Under the pieces are notes generated by a model that searched no databases, was not told where the DNA came from, and worked only from the letters and a program-made list of their open reading frames with translations. A DNA stretch of 64,000 bases from Rhizophagus irregularis (taxonomy: Eukaryota; Glomeromycota; Glomeromycetes; Glomerales; Glomeraceae): the NCBI RefSeq assembly GCF_026210795.1, contig NC_089460.1, forward strand, positions 62,001 to 126,000, given 5' to 3'. This document shows, one piece after another, positions 1-11,623 of the stretch (positions are counted from its first letter, which is position 1; each line of letters starts with the position of its first letter). The position numbers and the translations under genes were made by a program.

Positions 1-400
1 TACTTTTTCTTAGATTTTTTATATCCACATACGTGGACCCAAATCCACGCTGTCCTTCTCCACATACATCGATTTGATTCCACGTAGGTACAAAAAATTT
101 GCCGACGGGCTTTAATTTATTGGTTTTTATATATTATGTTTATTTTACTGAAAATTTTTGGATACTTTTTAAATATATCGTATTTTTCTCGTTTCGATCT
201 TTGTTCCACGTACCATTTTAGACCCTGATCGATATTTGTTCCACGTACTATTTTAGACCCTGATTCACATACATTGATATTGGTTCCACGTAGGCACATT
301 TAATAACTTCTGGGTATGATTTATACTTCTTCTTAGATTTTTTTATATCCACATATATATTTAATAATTCGTAACCATTAGTATTGATTGAGCTCAGGGG
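1..400. repeat. Diverged repeats around CCACATACATCGAT / TTCCACGTAGG motifs
   Basis: The phrases TCCACATACATCGAT, GGTTCCACGTAGG and TTAGATTTTTTTATATCC recur several times here. They recur again on the far side of the hAT element, at about 1735-1905, in the same order. The element at 401-1622 therefore landed inside a pre-existing repeat tract. No coding potential is visible; the short open frames are interrupted and low in complexity. Confidence 0.5.
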
Positions 401-1622
401 TAGTGTTTCGATCCGGGCAGAAACCGTCATCCGGATAAATTAAAAAAAATATCCGGTTTCTATCCGGATTATCCGACTCGGATAAAAATCCGGATATATC
501 CGGGTAGAAACCGAAATCCGGATAAAATTATTTAAATTTTTTTTACTGTAGATCATTTTTAATAAATAAAATTCGTGGCATTCATTTAATTTAATGTGGC
601 ATTTAATTAATTAAATATATGGCATTTAATTAACTACTAAATTCGTGGCATTTATTAAATTTATGACAATTAAATTTCGTGGGATTGATATAAAAATTTA
701 TTTATAGCATTTATTTTTTTATTTATAAATTTAAGTACAGTTAGTTAATGTAGTCCTAAGCCCTAACCAAAATAAATAAATACTGTAATCATTTTCTTGG
801 ATTTTTTTGTAATTTCACTTGAAACATATTTTTGAATAGTGGAAAATAATACATAAAATTATGGAAAACAGTAACGTTCAAGATTATATTACTCTAAGTG
901 AAAATGAAGAGTCCAGTGATGAAGTTACAGAAATTACTCTAATACTAAAAAGAGGATGACCTAAAAAATTATCTAGGACACTTGGAAAATAAAGGATGAT
1001 AAGTGCTAGTAAAATAAGTTAACTATACTTGAATTAACAAGTCAAATATCAAATAATCCAAATCCCTTTAAACTAACTACTACAATGACTAAACCACAAA
1101 CAAAAGTGAGTTGGGTATGGGAATATTTTGTTAGAAAACAAAGTGAAAATGGAGAAATACGTGCATATTGTCAGTTTATATCAGATAATGGAGAAAATGT
1201 ACAAAAAGTTATAAATATGATGGATCTGTTGTTAAGCATGGAATAACACCACCCACAGAACACATTATATCTGAAAACAAATCAATAATAAATGCCGCGA
1301 ATTTAATATATTAAATTCAAATTATGTGACAAATCTTGTGACATAACTTAAAATTTTTCCTTGTGGTTAACGAATAATTAAAACAATAAAAAAAAATATT
1401 TAAAGTAATCATATATAATATTTTAACTCATCTGAAAATATATGAAATGTTATGATTTAAATTTTTTTAAAATTTTTTTTTATTTTTTATCCGGATTCCG
1501 GGTCAATCCGACCATTTTTTATCCGGATATTTATCCGGGTAAAAACCGTAATTATCCGGATACCTAAAAAAAAAAATTATCCGGGTTTATCCGGTTGAAC
1601 CCGGCAACGGATCGAAACACTA
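401..1622. mobile_element. Non-autonomous / decayed hAT element with 8-bp target duplication
   Basis: The first 15 bases TAGTGTTTCGATCCG are repeated inverted at the right end (CGGATCGAAACACTA, ending at 1622). The flanks are identical 8-mers CTCAGGGG at 393-400 and 1623-1630. An 8-bp target duplication is the hallmark of hAT transposons. Both subterminal regions are full of ATCCGGAT-type motifs, as expected for transposase binding. Inside, at roughly 1085-1245, a frame reading WVWEYFVRKQ followed by a Cys-containing stretch resembles the start of a BED zinc finger. It breaks up at once, so no transposase is encoded. At 1,222 bp this is an internal-deletion derivative that depends on an enzyme encoded elsewhere. 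Confidence 0.85.
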
Positions 1623-1630
1623 CTCAGGGG

Positions 1631-2113
1631 ATTGTTTTTATTTTTTATATTGGCATTAACAGGTCGCAGGAAAAATGAAAATTTTCGTATATTTTCAAAA
1701 TTTATCGTTTTTTCCGACTTTTACAGTACTATTTTAGTCCCTGATCCACGTATGTACATTCATAATAATTCATAACCATTAAATATTATTAAGCTTTTCC
1801 ACATACATCGATATTGGTTCCACGTGGATACATTTATAGCAACTTCTAAGTTTTTCCTAATTTAGATTTTTTTATATCCACATATGTACATTTAATATTC
1901 ATAAATACCGTAAAATAAAGACTTGCTCAATATTTTTTTTCGTGAGGATTCTTACCTTATCATAAATTTTATAATTCTCTATTATCATCAACATTACAAA
2001 CATGTCCGAGATAGATCAGAATTTCGAAATAAAATTCAAAAACTTCTATCGGCGGGTGAAGAAACATCAAACAAACGCCGAGGTATTGAAAGTAGTATGA
2101 GTAGCACAGTAGC
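1631..2113. other. Intergenic: flanking repeat tract and leader of the next gene
   Basis: This continues the CCACATACATCGAT repeat tract interrupted by the hAT element (to about 1905). An AT-rich leader follows. A short frame from 1923 contains several out-of-frame ATGs and does not splice cleanly into the downstream exons. I see no gene here. Confidence 0.4.
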
Positions 2114-2932
2114 ATGAGCGAAAATAGCTATGAAGTTTTTAATGGTATGCAAATATTTGAATATTATCGTTTTTTAAAATTATGATAATTTATATTTTAT
2201 AACAAAAATTTATTTTATTAGAACAACTCATAAAACTCAACAAAAAGGTTGATAATATGATAGAACAAAATAAACAGTTCAACACTAAATTAATCGAGGA
2301 GAACGTAAAAACCAATAAACATTTGGAATTTTTATGCAATAGAATGAAGCATATTGAGGAGATGGTCGAATCTGATAATTCCGGTGATAATAACTTCATA
2401 AAGGTTAGTCTAGCTTTTTTAAATTTTAAAGTCATATACATATTATAACTCAAATTATATTTCTTTAGACCATAATAAAAGATGTTGCTAAAGCAACATT
2501 TAATATAAGTATATACCCTACCAAAGAAGAATTACGAGAAGCAACTGAGGAATTTCTCAAAATTCGACATCAAGACTTTTACAACAAATTCACTACTAAA
2601 ACGCAGTGGATTTCATATTTTAACAACAAAATTTGTCCAGAAGTAAATTTTTTATATTTAATATTTACGTTTTAGAAAACTAATAAATAATAATAATCTT
2701 TTTTTTTTAATAAAAGCTTCTATCAAAACAAAGATCCCTACGAAGTTGCTTGACAACTAAAGCTAGAGATGCTTTATTCAGCTATTTTGGAGAAGTAATT
2801 TTGCCACCCATCAATACTAACACTTCATCAGCAGGGATAATTGAATGGAAAAATCATCCTGCAGTGGCTGAATGTTACAATAAACTTTTTAATCAAAATG
2901 GAAGTTTGGGCGTGCTTTACGCGAATACTTGA
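2114..2932 (+). CDS. Hypothetical coiled-coil protein, four exons, 3' end probably frameshifted
   Basis: I do not recognise this family. Four exons join in frame with GT-AG introns: 2114-2144, 2222-2403, 2469-2642 and 2717-2932, giving about 200 aa. The start at 2114 (MSENSYEVFN) was chosen because its split codon joins exactly to exon 2. Residues 11-70 form a coiled coil (QLIKLNKKVDNM, IEQNKQFN). Later exons are basic and aromatic (TTKTQWISYFNNKICPE). The frame closes at 2932. An adjacent frame (positions 2940-3075) continues with a protein-like sequence (AFVTATFAVLLDPKSK), so a frameshift near 2920 or a missed intron probably truncates the protein. It is most likely a lineage-specific AMF gene; the role is unknown. 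Confidence 0.5.
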
Positions 2933-3199
2933 AAGAGTATTCGCTGGAGAATATCCATCTTCTTTGCATCTCGCCTTCGTAACAGCCACGTTCGCAGTAT
3001 TATTGGACCCAAAGTCTAAAACAATACAAACAAATGAAAATACAATGAAAAATAAAATAGAATATTATATGGTAAATTTCATAATTTTGAACTTAAATTG
3101 TAATAATGGTATCTATTTATTAACTAATTTATTTAAATTATTAACGGTCAGAAATTATTAGATGATGATAGAACAGACGGCAAAAACTAAAAAATATAT

Positions 3200-3864
3200 T
3201 GATTCCGTAAGTAAAAAAATTCTTCTTTTTCGATAATATTATATCCTTTTTCCTTTAAAGGTTCTGACTAATTAATATAATTCTTTTCTATATTACTAAA
3301 TTTAACAAGTGTATGTTTTTCAATTTTGAATGGGGGAGGTGCTGATGGAAATATGTTTTTTTTAAAGTAAAGGGCTTAGCAAGAATTTTATATATAAAAA
3401 TTTGCAAATTTTTTGTAACAAACCAAATAAAATTTTCAATTCAATAATAAATTTAAGGCAAATTTGACTTTTTACTTCATGTCCGATCTCTGGAAATAAT
3501 CGAAATATGATCGGCTTTTATCGGCCGATCATTTATCCAATTCTAGTAAAATTTTATTCAATTCGGCTGATCCGGGACCAAAGATTTTTAAAGAAAACTT
3601 CAATAAAATAAAAACAATAAAATAAAAACGTATTTTGTGGTGAAAAAACATATTTTTTATTAATTACGTGCAAAAAAAAGATCAAAGTAACAAATTTTTG
3701 TGGATCGGCTGATCTTAATGAGATTCACGGCCGTATGATAAATAATTTTATATGTAAATATGGCCATTTTTACTGAAGGAAATAAAAATTTGCGTATAAA
3801 TACGGTCATTTTTACCAAAGGCAATAGCAAGTAAATAATTCAAATCCTATACAAATACCTTAAA
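3200..3864. other. AT-rich intergenic stretch, no gene seen
   Basis: There are only short frames. The phrase GATCGGC and its complement occur several times (about 3505-3560 and 3700-3735), possibly the worn ends of an inverted-repeat element. No pair is good enough to define boundaries. Confidence 0.4.
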
Positions 3865-4008
3865 ATGATACCCCAGGAATGCCCATATTGCTCAAGAACA
3901 TTTTCCTCCAAATCTGGATATACTCAACATGTTAAACATTGTGTTCCTCCTGTAATTGTTAGTGATAGTGAATCGGATCTCGTAACTGATATTAATATGT
4001 TTATTTAA
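3865..4008 (+). pseudogene. C2H2 zinc-finger ORF (47 aa), truncated by a hairpin array
   Basis: ATG at 3865 opens MIPQECPYCSRTFSSKSGY and continues to TQHVKHC. This is a single finger of pattern C-x2-C-x12-H-x3-H, followed by an acidic Ser/Asp tail. The frame reaches its stop (4006-4008) within the first bases of the hairpin array, whose opening TTTATTTAAAGC supplies the terminal codons. Short N-terminal C2H2 fingers of this kind start several fungal transposase families (for example Plavaka/CACTA-like); that origin is inferred. The rest of the presumed gene is absent downstream. It could instead be a genuine micropeptide, but the stop supplied by the repeat argues for truncation. Confidence 0.45.
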
Positions 4009-4866
4009 AGCAATTGATTAAACAATGGTAAGAAAATTTCGAGCGAATTTTTCTTGCCATTGTTCAAAGTATACAATTGTTTATTTTTAAAGCAATTGAT
4101 TAAACAATGGCAAGAAAAGTTCGCTCGAAATTTTCTTGCCATTGTTCAAAGTATACAATTGTTTTTTTTTCAAAGTAATTGATTAAACAATGGCAAGAAA
4201 AATTCGCTCGAACATTTCTTGCCATTGTTTAACTCAAGTCTATTGTTTTTTTTTAAAGCAATTGATTAAACAATGGCAAGAAAATTTCGCTCTAACTTTT
4301 CTTGCCATTGTTCAAAGTATACCATTGTTTTTTTTTTCAAAGTAATTGATTAAACAATGGCAAGAAAAATTCGCTCGAACATTTCTTGCCATTGTTTAAC
4401 TCAAGTCTATTATTGTTTTTTTTTAAAGCAATTGATTAAACAATGGCAAGAAAAATTCGCGCGAACTTTTCTTGCTATTGTTCGAAGCATACCATTGTTT
4501 TTTTTTAAAGCAATCGATTAAACAATGACAAGAAAAATTCGCGCGAACTTTTCTTGCTATTGTTCAAAGTATACCATTGTTTTTTTTAAAGCAATTGATT
4601 AAACAATGGTAAGAAAAATTCGCTTGAACTTTTCTTCTTGCTATTGTTCAAAGTATATCATTGTTTTTTTTTAAAGCAATTGATTAAACAATGGCAAGAA
4701 AAGTTCGCGCGAACTTTTCTTCTTGCTATTGTTCAAAGTATATCATTGTTTTTTTTTAAAGCAATTGATTAAACAATGGCAAGAAAAGTTCGCGCGAACT
4801 TTTCTTGCCATTGTTCAAAGTATACCATTGTTTATTTTTAAAGCAATTGATTAAACAATGACAAAG
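4001..4866. repeat. Hairpin array 1: about 10.5 tandem copies of an ~82-bp palindromic unit
   Basis: Each unit has an AT-rich linker (AAAGCAATTGATTAAA), a left arm (ACAATGGCAAGAAAA), a core (TTCGCGCGAA or TTCGCTCGAA), a right arm (TTTTCTTGCCATTGT), then a spacer (TCAAAGTATACCATTG) and an oligo-T run. Left and right arms are near-perfect reverse complements, so each copy can form a stem of about 20 bp. Units start near 4011, 4095, 4179, 4260, 4346, 4430, 4512, 4593, 4678, 4763 and 4846; the last copy keeps only its left arm. Copies 3 and 5 are a variant in which the spacer reads AACTCAAGTCTATT. Compensating arm changes (GCCATTG versus GCTATTG) are mostly on one side only. Confidence 0.9.
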
Positions 4867-5345
4867 AAATATTTATTGAATAAATAAAACATAAATTTGT
4901 TAACAAGATATCCATTATCTCAATTAATTTAACGAAATTTGGCCAAAAACCAAAATTTTTACCATTATCAGACACGCAAATTTAATGATTACATATTTAT
5001 ATCTGTGTACCCGCCGTAACGTATACCTATATGTATAAAATCGATAACATTTAACCGTAGTACCGATCACGTGTATGTTTATCGCAACTGGTTCAATTAC
5101 GTCAAAAAAATTATTATTTTACGACAAAAAAAAATTTGAAATTCTCGTTTATTTATTATGAAACCAATATAAAGATTTATTGAACTCGAAAATATTAGCG
5201 ATTGAAACTTAATTTTCCTTAAATTTAGGCCTTTATAAAGTTAAAAGTAAATTGACATTCCCGATCATCAAAATAAATAAAAATTTACGAAAACTTTATT
5301 CTTATAAAGATGAAAAAATGTTATTTTATTATCAGCTTGCAGTTA
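4867..5345. other. Intergenic, downstream of the Tnp2-like gene
   Basis: AT-rich sequence between array 1 and the stop codon of the minus-strand transposase gene. No open frame of substance. If the transposon is complete its 3' terminus should lie here, but I could not pair a CACTA-type terminal repeat with one upstream of 8659. Confidence 0.35.
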
Positions 5346-8300
5346 TTACCAGTTTGCATATTTGTCTATTATATAATAATTTTTTTTATCATACACTTCA
5401 AAAAATCCAACAGTTCTATCAATACCAATTACTTCCACATATTGTAGAGGACCGAAGCAATCAAAAAATTTTAAATTTCCAATATTTTTCTCCAATTTTT
5501 TGATTTTTCGAATATATGCAAACATTCGTTCTTGATTTTGCATATTATGGAGCATGAAATATTCAACTTGTCCAAAAGTCTCCTCTTCTTGTTCATCAAT
5601 AGTTAAGTTAATCTATAATAAAATTTTCTGTTTAATATTTGAATGATATTTATAATAATTATAAAATCTAATTATCAATTTCTTACAGCGACACAATAAT
5701 CATTTCGACTACTATCATTTTCTTTTTTCCACCATTTAGAAGATACAATATTGCCATCTTTTGTACGAAGTTTCCCATACTTCATATAACTTTCTTCAAT
5801 GTCCTAAATAATAAATAATGATATTACATCTGTAAAAGTATTCAAAAATAAATAAATATACAATGCAAAGTAGTTATAATTAAAAATTACTCTAATATCC
5901 CTGGCGTTTTTTTGGAATATAGCTGCATAGCATTGCTTTAATTTTATAGCCTCATTTTTTGTTAGTTTACAATTAACACACGGAGAATAAAATTCATACT
6001 GATTATCATATACAATACTAGACTTTACCCTATGCGATGGCCATGCTTTTTCCTTTTCTTTGAAATTGGAAAAAACTTTTTCATCATACGTTGGTAAAAA
6101 TTGTAGATACTTAAACCTTTCTTGCAGCAACACATTATTAATTAAATTCACATATGGAAGTTTTCGAGAGCTAATAAGTGGAATTAACATTCCACAATAC
6201 CTTTCCATCGGAAATTGCCAAAATCCACGACAAGGACCAAGATCTTCAATACAATCTCCTATATGCAGAGAGTAATGAAAAGAAATTAAATACACCGGCA
6301 ATCTTTCTCCTTCTAACCCGTATGAACTATTATTATAAAAAGACATGTTAATTAATGTATAAAATATTATTATATAATTCCATAAAGATGATACCTTGCA
6401 TAATGATTATAAAATTGTATCAATAAATTTCGGATTTTATCTAGATCTTCAAAATCTATTCGAGGTTGAATACATAACTGAACAGCTTCAACAAAATTTG
6501 ACCATCCTAAGAAGTAACTATTATTTTAAATTATTTAAATAAGCTTTCCTATATTATCAATTTTTTAACAATTAACTCTTTTTATTTATTATTACCTTTG
6601 TGGCAGCCTTCCTTTTAATAATGGTAAAGAAAATAAAATAATCCAATTTGCCCATTCCACAGCTTTAAACCCAGCCGAATGTTTAATGATATTGCGTGGA
6701 GGACGTCCAATATCAGATGGCATATTAGATCTATTTTTTTCCATGATTTCACCAATTTCAATCCATGTTTTAGAACTTATTGTATAATTATTTGAATTCC
6801 GTTCATCATTTTTTGGATAGAATTTTCCTATCCAATGTCGAAACATGTGAGGTGCAATGTTTTCGAAAAAAAGGTGCATTATATCCACTGGAAATGAACG
6901 CGGAAATTTTATAGAAGATAACTCAAATAATATACTCTTTCCTTTAATTCCTAATTTTTTTTTATTAAACAAGAATTTTAAAAATTCAGAAAATATATTA
7001 ATCAATTTTACTATGAGTTTATTTAAAATATTGAACTAACCGCAGTTACGTATATAAGTTTCTCTACGATCTCCTTTCAGATGTTCTATTTGATTTATGC
7101 TAGTCAGCATCTCATCATGTGTTCGAATTGGTAATCGTATAGGATCAATATTTTGTTGTAATGGATAATATACATGTCTATTCATTTCATTTAAAGTTCC
7201 TCGAAGATTACAGAATCTGCAACCTGAATATGAATTATGTCCCGTTAAATATAAAATTTTTGAAAGAGCGGGAAGATCTCCAGTCCAAGCTAATATGTGA
7301 GCACGTAAAGTAAAATATTCTTTTTTGTTTCCATCATAGCATAATATTCCATCTGTAAATACAAAAATATGATTAATAAATATTATATTAATTATTATTT
7401 TTCATATTTTTTAATATACCTTGTAACAATTTCATCTCTTGAATTAATGGATAGAGAAATGAATTAAAATCTTGAGGTTGTTTTGGCCCTGGGATTATTA
7501 ATGTTACCATTAAATTTTCTTTTTTTACCCTTAATTCTTGAGGCAAATTATTATTTATAAAAAGAAATACCCAACAGTCATCAGTTTTTTGTCGAAATAT
7601 TTGATAACCGTCACAAGATGCAGTAAATGCAACATCTCTAGGATCGGGAAAATATGCATCATTTAATAACTCTTTATAAATCAGCCCATCAAAAATATCA
7701 CCTATGTCCCTATGAACAAGATCTCCTATATTATTAGTATAGTTATGCCTATATAATAATTCTTTGGATCTTTTAGAGTTTTTAAATTGAAGCTTTAAAC
7801 GCTCAATTATAGAGACAAAAGGTAAATTTTTTCTTGATTTACCATTACTATAATATCGGTCCTCTTTACAAAATTTACACTTTCTTTCATTTTCTAAAAC
7901 TCCTACGAACGCACAACATGAATTGACACACATATCGTATATTTTTGGTTCAATTCCTACTATCGAACCAAGTATTTTTTTTATTTTATTTAAGCTCATT
8001 TTATTTCTATTGAAAGCTTTATATATATTATTAAATGCAGCTTCAGAAAAATTAAAATTTGATTTCACATATAAAAGCCTTAATCCTTCAAGCAATTCAT
8101 CAGAAATAATTGTATTATCTAAAAAATTTATCATTATTGTTAATAAATAGTTAATGTATTTAAATACTATTAATAATTTATTTTGGAATTCACCTTCTTC
8201 ATTATCAGCATTAGAATTTATGTTATCAGATTCTGATTCATTTTGAGAATCAGAAATTGAATCATCATTTTCATAATAATAATAATGATCATTTTCATAA

Positions 8301-8659
8301 TTATTAGTTTTCTCATTTTCTTCATTTTGGAAACTAAAATCATCATTAGTTTCTTCTGGAATTTCTTCATTATCACACATTTCCATATATGATCGTTCAT
8401 TTTCTTCTTCATTATCACTTGTCACCATAAATGATCGTTCATTTTCTTCATACAAGTCTTCTTCACGTAAGTTTTCTTCGTATAAATTTTCCTCTTCAGA
8501 ATGATAAAAATTTTCTTCAGGATGAAGTCTTTGGTATTCATCTTCTAGAGCTTGTGCCTCTTTTTCTTCTAATAAATGTCGAGCTACTGTTGTCCTATGA
8601 AGTACTCTTCCCCTACCATTTGATAAATTTAAACAATGTTTACATTCACACTTAGGCAT
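5346..8659 (-). CDS. Tnp2-type (CACTA/EnSpm) transposase, multi-exon
   Basis: The protein starts MPKCECKHCLNLSNGRGR, a Cys-rich N-terminus typical of fungal Tnp2-like transposases. A long Glu/Asn/Ser-rich region follows (8130-8540). Next comes the conserved core: a Cys cluster (YDMCVNSCCAF, CKFCKEDRY), the RDIGDIFDG and FTASCDGYQIF stretches, then LRAHILAWTGDLPA, GHNSYSGCRFC and FPRSFPVDIMHLFFENI. Exons 8659-7420, 7352-7041 and 6950-6596 join cleanly by GT-AG introns of 67 and 90 bp. Further exons at about 6513-6401, 6316-5890, 5800-5685 and 5615-5346 carry ERLPVYLISFHYSLHIGD and an EVIGIDRTVGFFEV C-terminus. The junction near 6596/6513 does not keep frame in my reading, so it may hold a frameshift. 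The enzyme would cut and paste its own element in the nucleus. Terminal repeats were not identified. Confidence 0.75.
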
Positions 8660-9379
8660 AATTTCAATTAGGAAAAAAATATATTTATTTAATGGTTTTT
8701 TAATTTAATAAAGTTTATTATATGTATTTGGAGAGTTTTATCACATATAATTTGTTAGTACTTTCTTTGAATTCGCTTTCTTTATATATATATTCGAGAG
8801 TTTGGTATATTATCCCGACACTCTAAATCCTGACATTTCATAAGCCCGACACTTAATAAGCTCGAAATACAAATATCGAAATGAAAAATCTTGAAATTTA
8901 TTATAACTGATTTCATAATGTACGGGACTTAGCAAATTTTAAAGAACTCGAAAATATTCGGTAATATTCGGTAAAGCTCAAAATAAACTCTAAAATTAAC
9001 GTATAACATAATTACATTATATAGTATATACAATTATACTTTATACTACGCCATCATATATATGTGTATATATGTCCTGTGTTATATATCTTTTCTACAA
9101 TAACCCGACTAGCCGAGTAACCCGAGTACCCGACAATCCCGACAATAAATGATGGGCTGAGATCCGTCCTTTTAAAGTGTTTGTGCCCCTATGATCGCTA
9201 CATATAGGCAGGTCATGTTTCACATTGTTTCACGTATCTGTTTACACGGGGGACGTACGTGATTTTAATTTATCACCTGATGTTAATAAACCCTAGTCAT
9301 CATAAAAATCCACGTATTTTTCCTACTTTTTTCTCTTTAACATTTATACGTTTACGATACGTTCGATACTTTTACGTGA
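8660..9379. other. Intergenic, rich in CCCGACA motifs
   Basis: The phrases TCCCGACA, GCCCGACA and AACCCGA recur at 8810-8860 and 9100-9150 on an otherwise AT-rich background. They could be subterminal repeats of the Tnp2 element, but I did not find a matching inverted terminal pair. No gene is seen. Confidence 0.35.
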
Positions 9380-11095
9380 CTATGAGCAATAATAATGATC
9401 TCCAAGAACAATTGGACCTTATCAAGAAACAAAATGAAGCTTTATTGGAAAAAAATAAAGTATGTGTATGAAAAATAAGGATTTTTATGCAACTCTTCAT
9501 AAATTTTATTAAAAAAAAATTTATTTTCAGTTCTCTGGATAGTACTTTTTCGTTTCCCACAACAATAACAAGTTATAATAGACCTTCTACAGCGTTAAGT
9601 TTCCAAAGGCCTTCCTCCACAGCGAGTACGCGAAGACCCTCCACGTCATTCACAGCGAGTACGCGAAGACCCTCCACGTCGTCATCCATAACTTCTGTTG
9701 CTGTAAGCCCTTCCACATCATTCACAGCGAGTACGCGAAGACCCTCCCCGTCGTCGTCCATAACTTCTGTTGTTGTAAGCCCTTATTATTATTACTGTAT
9801 TTAATTATTTAAGTTATTTATTTATTTTTTAAATATATCATTAAAAGACACATAGTTTTATACAAAGGCCAAAAAAGAAGTATATTTCAAAAGCTGATAT
9901 GTTAAACGCGTTAAATATTTCGAATGAAGTGTATACGACATGTGTGGTGCGTATATACATAAATAATTTGGTTATACAAAACAAGACTTTAATAATCAAT
10001 AAAACTAGGCTGCAATGCGCATATGCGCTGATTATCAGCTTGAATACAATTACGCCTATAAAGACATTCCTAAGAACATTTTATTCAAAATAATCGAAAA
10101 GGTAATTTTTATTTGTTTTATAGATTTTTTTTTATAAATATAATGAAATAATAACCTTTTCTTAGTTTAAATTAAGAACGAAAGACTTACATATACCGTT
10201 CGGCTTTAATGATTGGTTTGCGTATGAATTGTTAAAAAAACACGTCCAACATGTCCGTGAGTATATTTGTTTTTTCTTTTTTTTTAAAAAAAAAAGAAAA
10301 GATCAAAAATCTAATTTATATTTAATTTATATTAATGAAAGGCGATCATAAAGCCAAGAATAGAAACGGATATTTTAAGAAAAGGAATCAAGACGAGGAA
10401 GAAGAAGAAGTTAGAAATGAGGAACAAGAAGAAGAGGAAGAAGTTAGAAATGAGGAACAAGAAGTAGAGGAAGAGGAAGAAGTTAGAAATGAGGAACAAG
10501 AAGAAGAGGAAGAGGAAGAAGTTAGAAATGAGGAACAAGAAGAAGAGGAAGAGGAAGAAGTTAGAAATGAGGAACAAGAAGAAGAGGAAGAGGAAGTTAG
10601 GAATGAGGAACAAGAAGAGGAGATTAGAACTGTAATAATCAGAATTGAAGGAAACGAAGAAATCCGAAATAGAAATGAAGAAAATGATGTTGAAGACGAA
10701 GATCAAGGTATAATTATATTGTAACAAATCAACCATAGGAAATGACTTAATTTAATGTTTGTGATTAATGTTTGTGATTTTTATTATTTAGCAAAAAAAC
10801 GAACCGGAGAACCTATGAAAAGTAAAATTTTTTTTTATAAAATGATTATATTTTAATTTAAATAAAAATAATTAAATGTATTTTTTTTTTCTATTAATAG
10901 AGGATTCAAACAACAAACGATTGAAAGTTACAAGTAAAATTACAAGTAAAAAAATTTTTTATAATTAATTAATTTAAATAAAATAACTTTTAATATTTTT
11001 TCTTATTTATTACATTAGACGGACGAAGCCTGCGTAGAAGACCTATGGCCGTTAATAAAGAAGAGGTCAATCGTATAAGCCAGTGGGGTTGTTAG
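9380..11095 (+). CDS. Orphan multi-exon gene with Ser/Thr/Pro-Arg repeats and a Glu-rich repeat region
   Basis: I do not recognise the family. Exons at 9848-9946, 10009-10101, 10166-10256, 10342-10707, 10792-10821, 10901-10933 and 11019-11095 join by GT-AG introns and sum to exactly 263 codons in one frame, which makes the model strong. In order they encode a basic helical segment (RPKKKYISKADMLNALNIS), ADYQLEYNYAYKDIP, FKLRTKDLHIPFGFNDWF, then a Glu-rich tandem repeat (EEVRNEEQEEEE), then a basic tail ending RISQWGC. Upstream, 9380-9457 encodes a coiled-coil start (MSNNNDLQEQLDLIKKQ). The stretch at about 9531-9774 encodes Ser/Thr-rich repeats (ASTRRPSTS). That first junction does not preserve frame, so the 5' end is uncertain or frameshifted. 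The conserved middle may be a DNA- or protein-binding domain; that is a guess. Confidence 0.6.
9613..9776. repeat. In-frame minisatellite, GCGAGTACGCGAAGACCC core
   Basis: Three copies of ACAGCGAGTACGCGAAGACC (from about 9619, 9652 and 9725) are interspersed with two copies of CCATAACTTCTGTTG. All spacings are multiples of three, so the repeat encodes a low-complexity Ser/Thr/Arg/Pro segment. It stands out by its higher GC content. Confidence 0.7.
10384..10625. repeat. Glu-codon repeat GAAGAAGTTAGAAATGAG
   Basis: Six to seven copies of a unit of about 36-45 bp encode EEVRNEEQ plus a variable run of Glu. Length changes are whole codons, so the frame stays open. The opposite strand is consequently an open Phe/Leu-rich frame, which is a shadow. 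Confidence 0.8.
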
Positions 11096-11186
11096 TACCA
11101 GTAATAAGAACAATAAAAAGAAAACCAAGAAAAAATAATCATTTACTTTTTTTTATAAACTAAAATAAAAAATGTTTTAAATTTGT

Positions 11187-11240
11187 AATGTTCGCAAATA
11201 ATCACCAGCCTCTATAAAAAATTTCATACGTTATAGCGTA
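11187..11240. repeat. Single orphan copy of the 54-bp minisatellite unit
   Basis: TGTTCGCAAATAATCACCAG followed by CATACGTTATA has the same words in the same order as the array at 22.5-23.3 kb. It sits alone about 11 kb away, so the unit is dispersed and amplified at only one of the two places. Confidence 0.55.
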
Positions 11241-11533
11241 TTTTCTATAGATACGGTATTTTTTTATATTATTTTTATTATAAATTTTACAACTTTATGA
11301 ACTTTATATTAAATACTACATTTTAAACCCATATGTTTATAATGTATACTTCGACACTAAGTATGCACTACCCAAAAATTTACTGATGTAAAGAAAAATT
11401 CACAAGAATTTTCATTAATACTGTTTAATTTTTAAGTTCAAAGTCCGATTGATAATACTGTTATACTGTTTAATTTTTAAAGCTCAATTATAAATCAAAT
11501 TTAATAAATTAGTATTAAGATTTTAATTTAAAG

Positions 11534-11584
11534 ATTAAGCAGTATCAAGGAATATTCTCCGAATTTTTCTTGATACTGCTTAAT
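11534..11584. repeat. Family-B hairpin (stem ATTAAGCAGTATCAAG)
   Basis: ATTAAGCAGTATCAAG (11534-11549) is followed 19 bases later by its exact reverse complement CTTGATACTGCTTAAT (11569-11584). The core (GAATATTCTCCGAATTTTT) resembles the core of the family-A arrays, but the outer stem is unrelated. It lies just upstream of array 2. Confidence 0.8.
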
Positions 11585-11623
11585 TCTAATTAGCTAATTT
11601 AGTACTAATGTTTTAATTTAAAA

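Noticed and set aside
4001-4866. Hairpin array as a CRISPR array
   Set aside because: Repeat units are contiguous and palindromic, with no unique spacers; neighbours are spliced eukaryotic genes.
10332-10736. Minus-strand Phe/Leu-rich frame resembling membrane segments
   Set aside because: It is the antisense of a Glu-codon repeat in a well-supported spliced gene on the plus strand.
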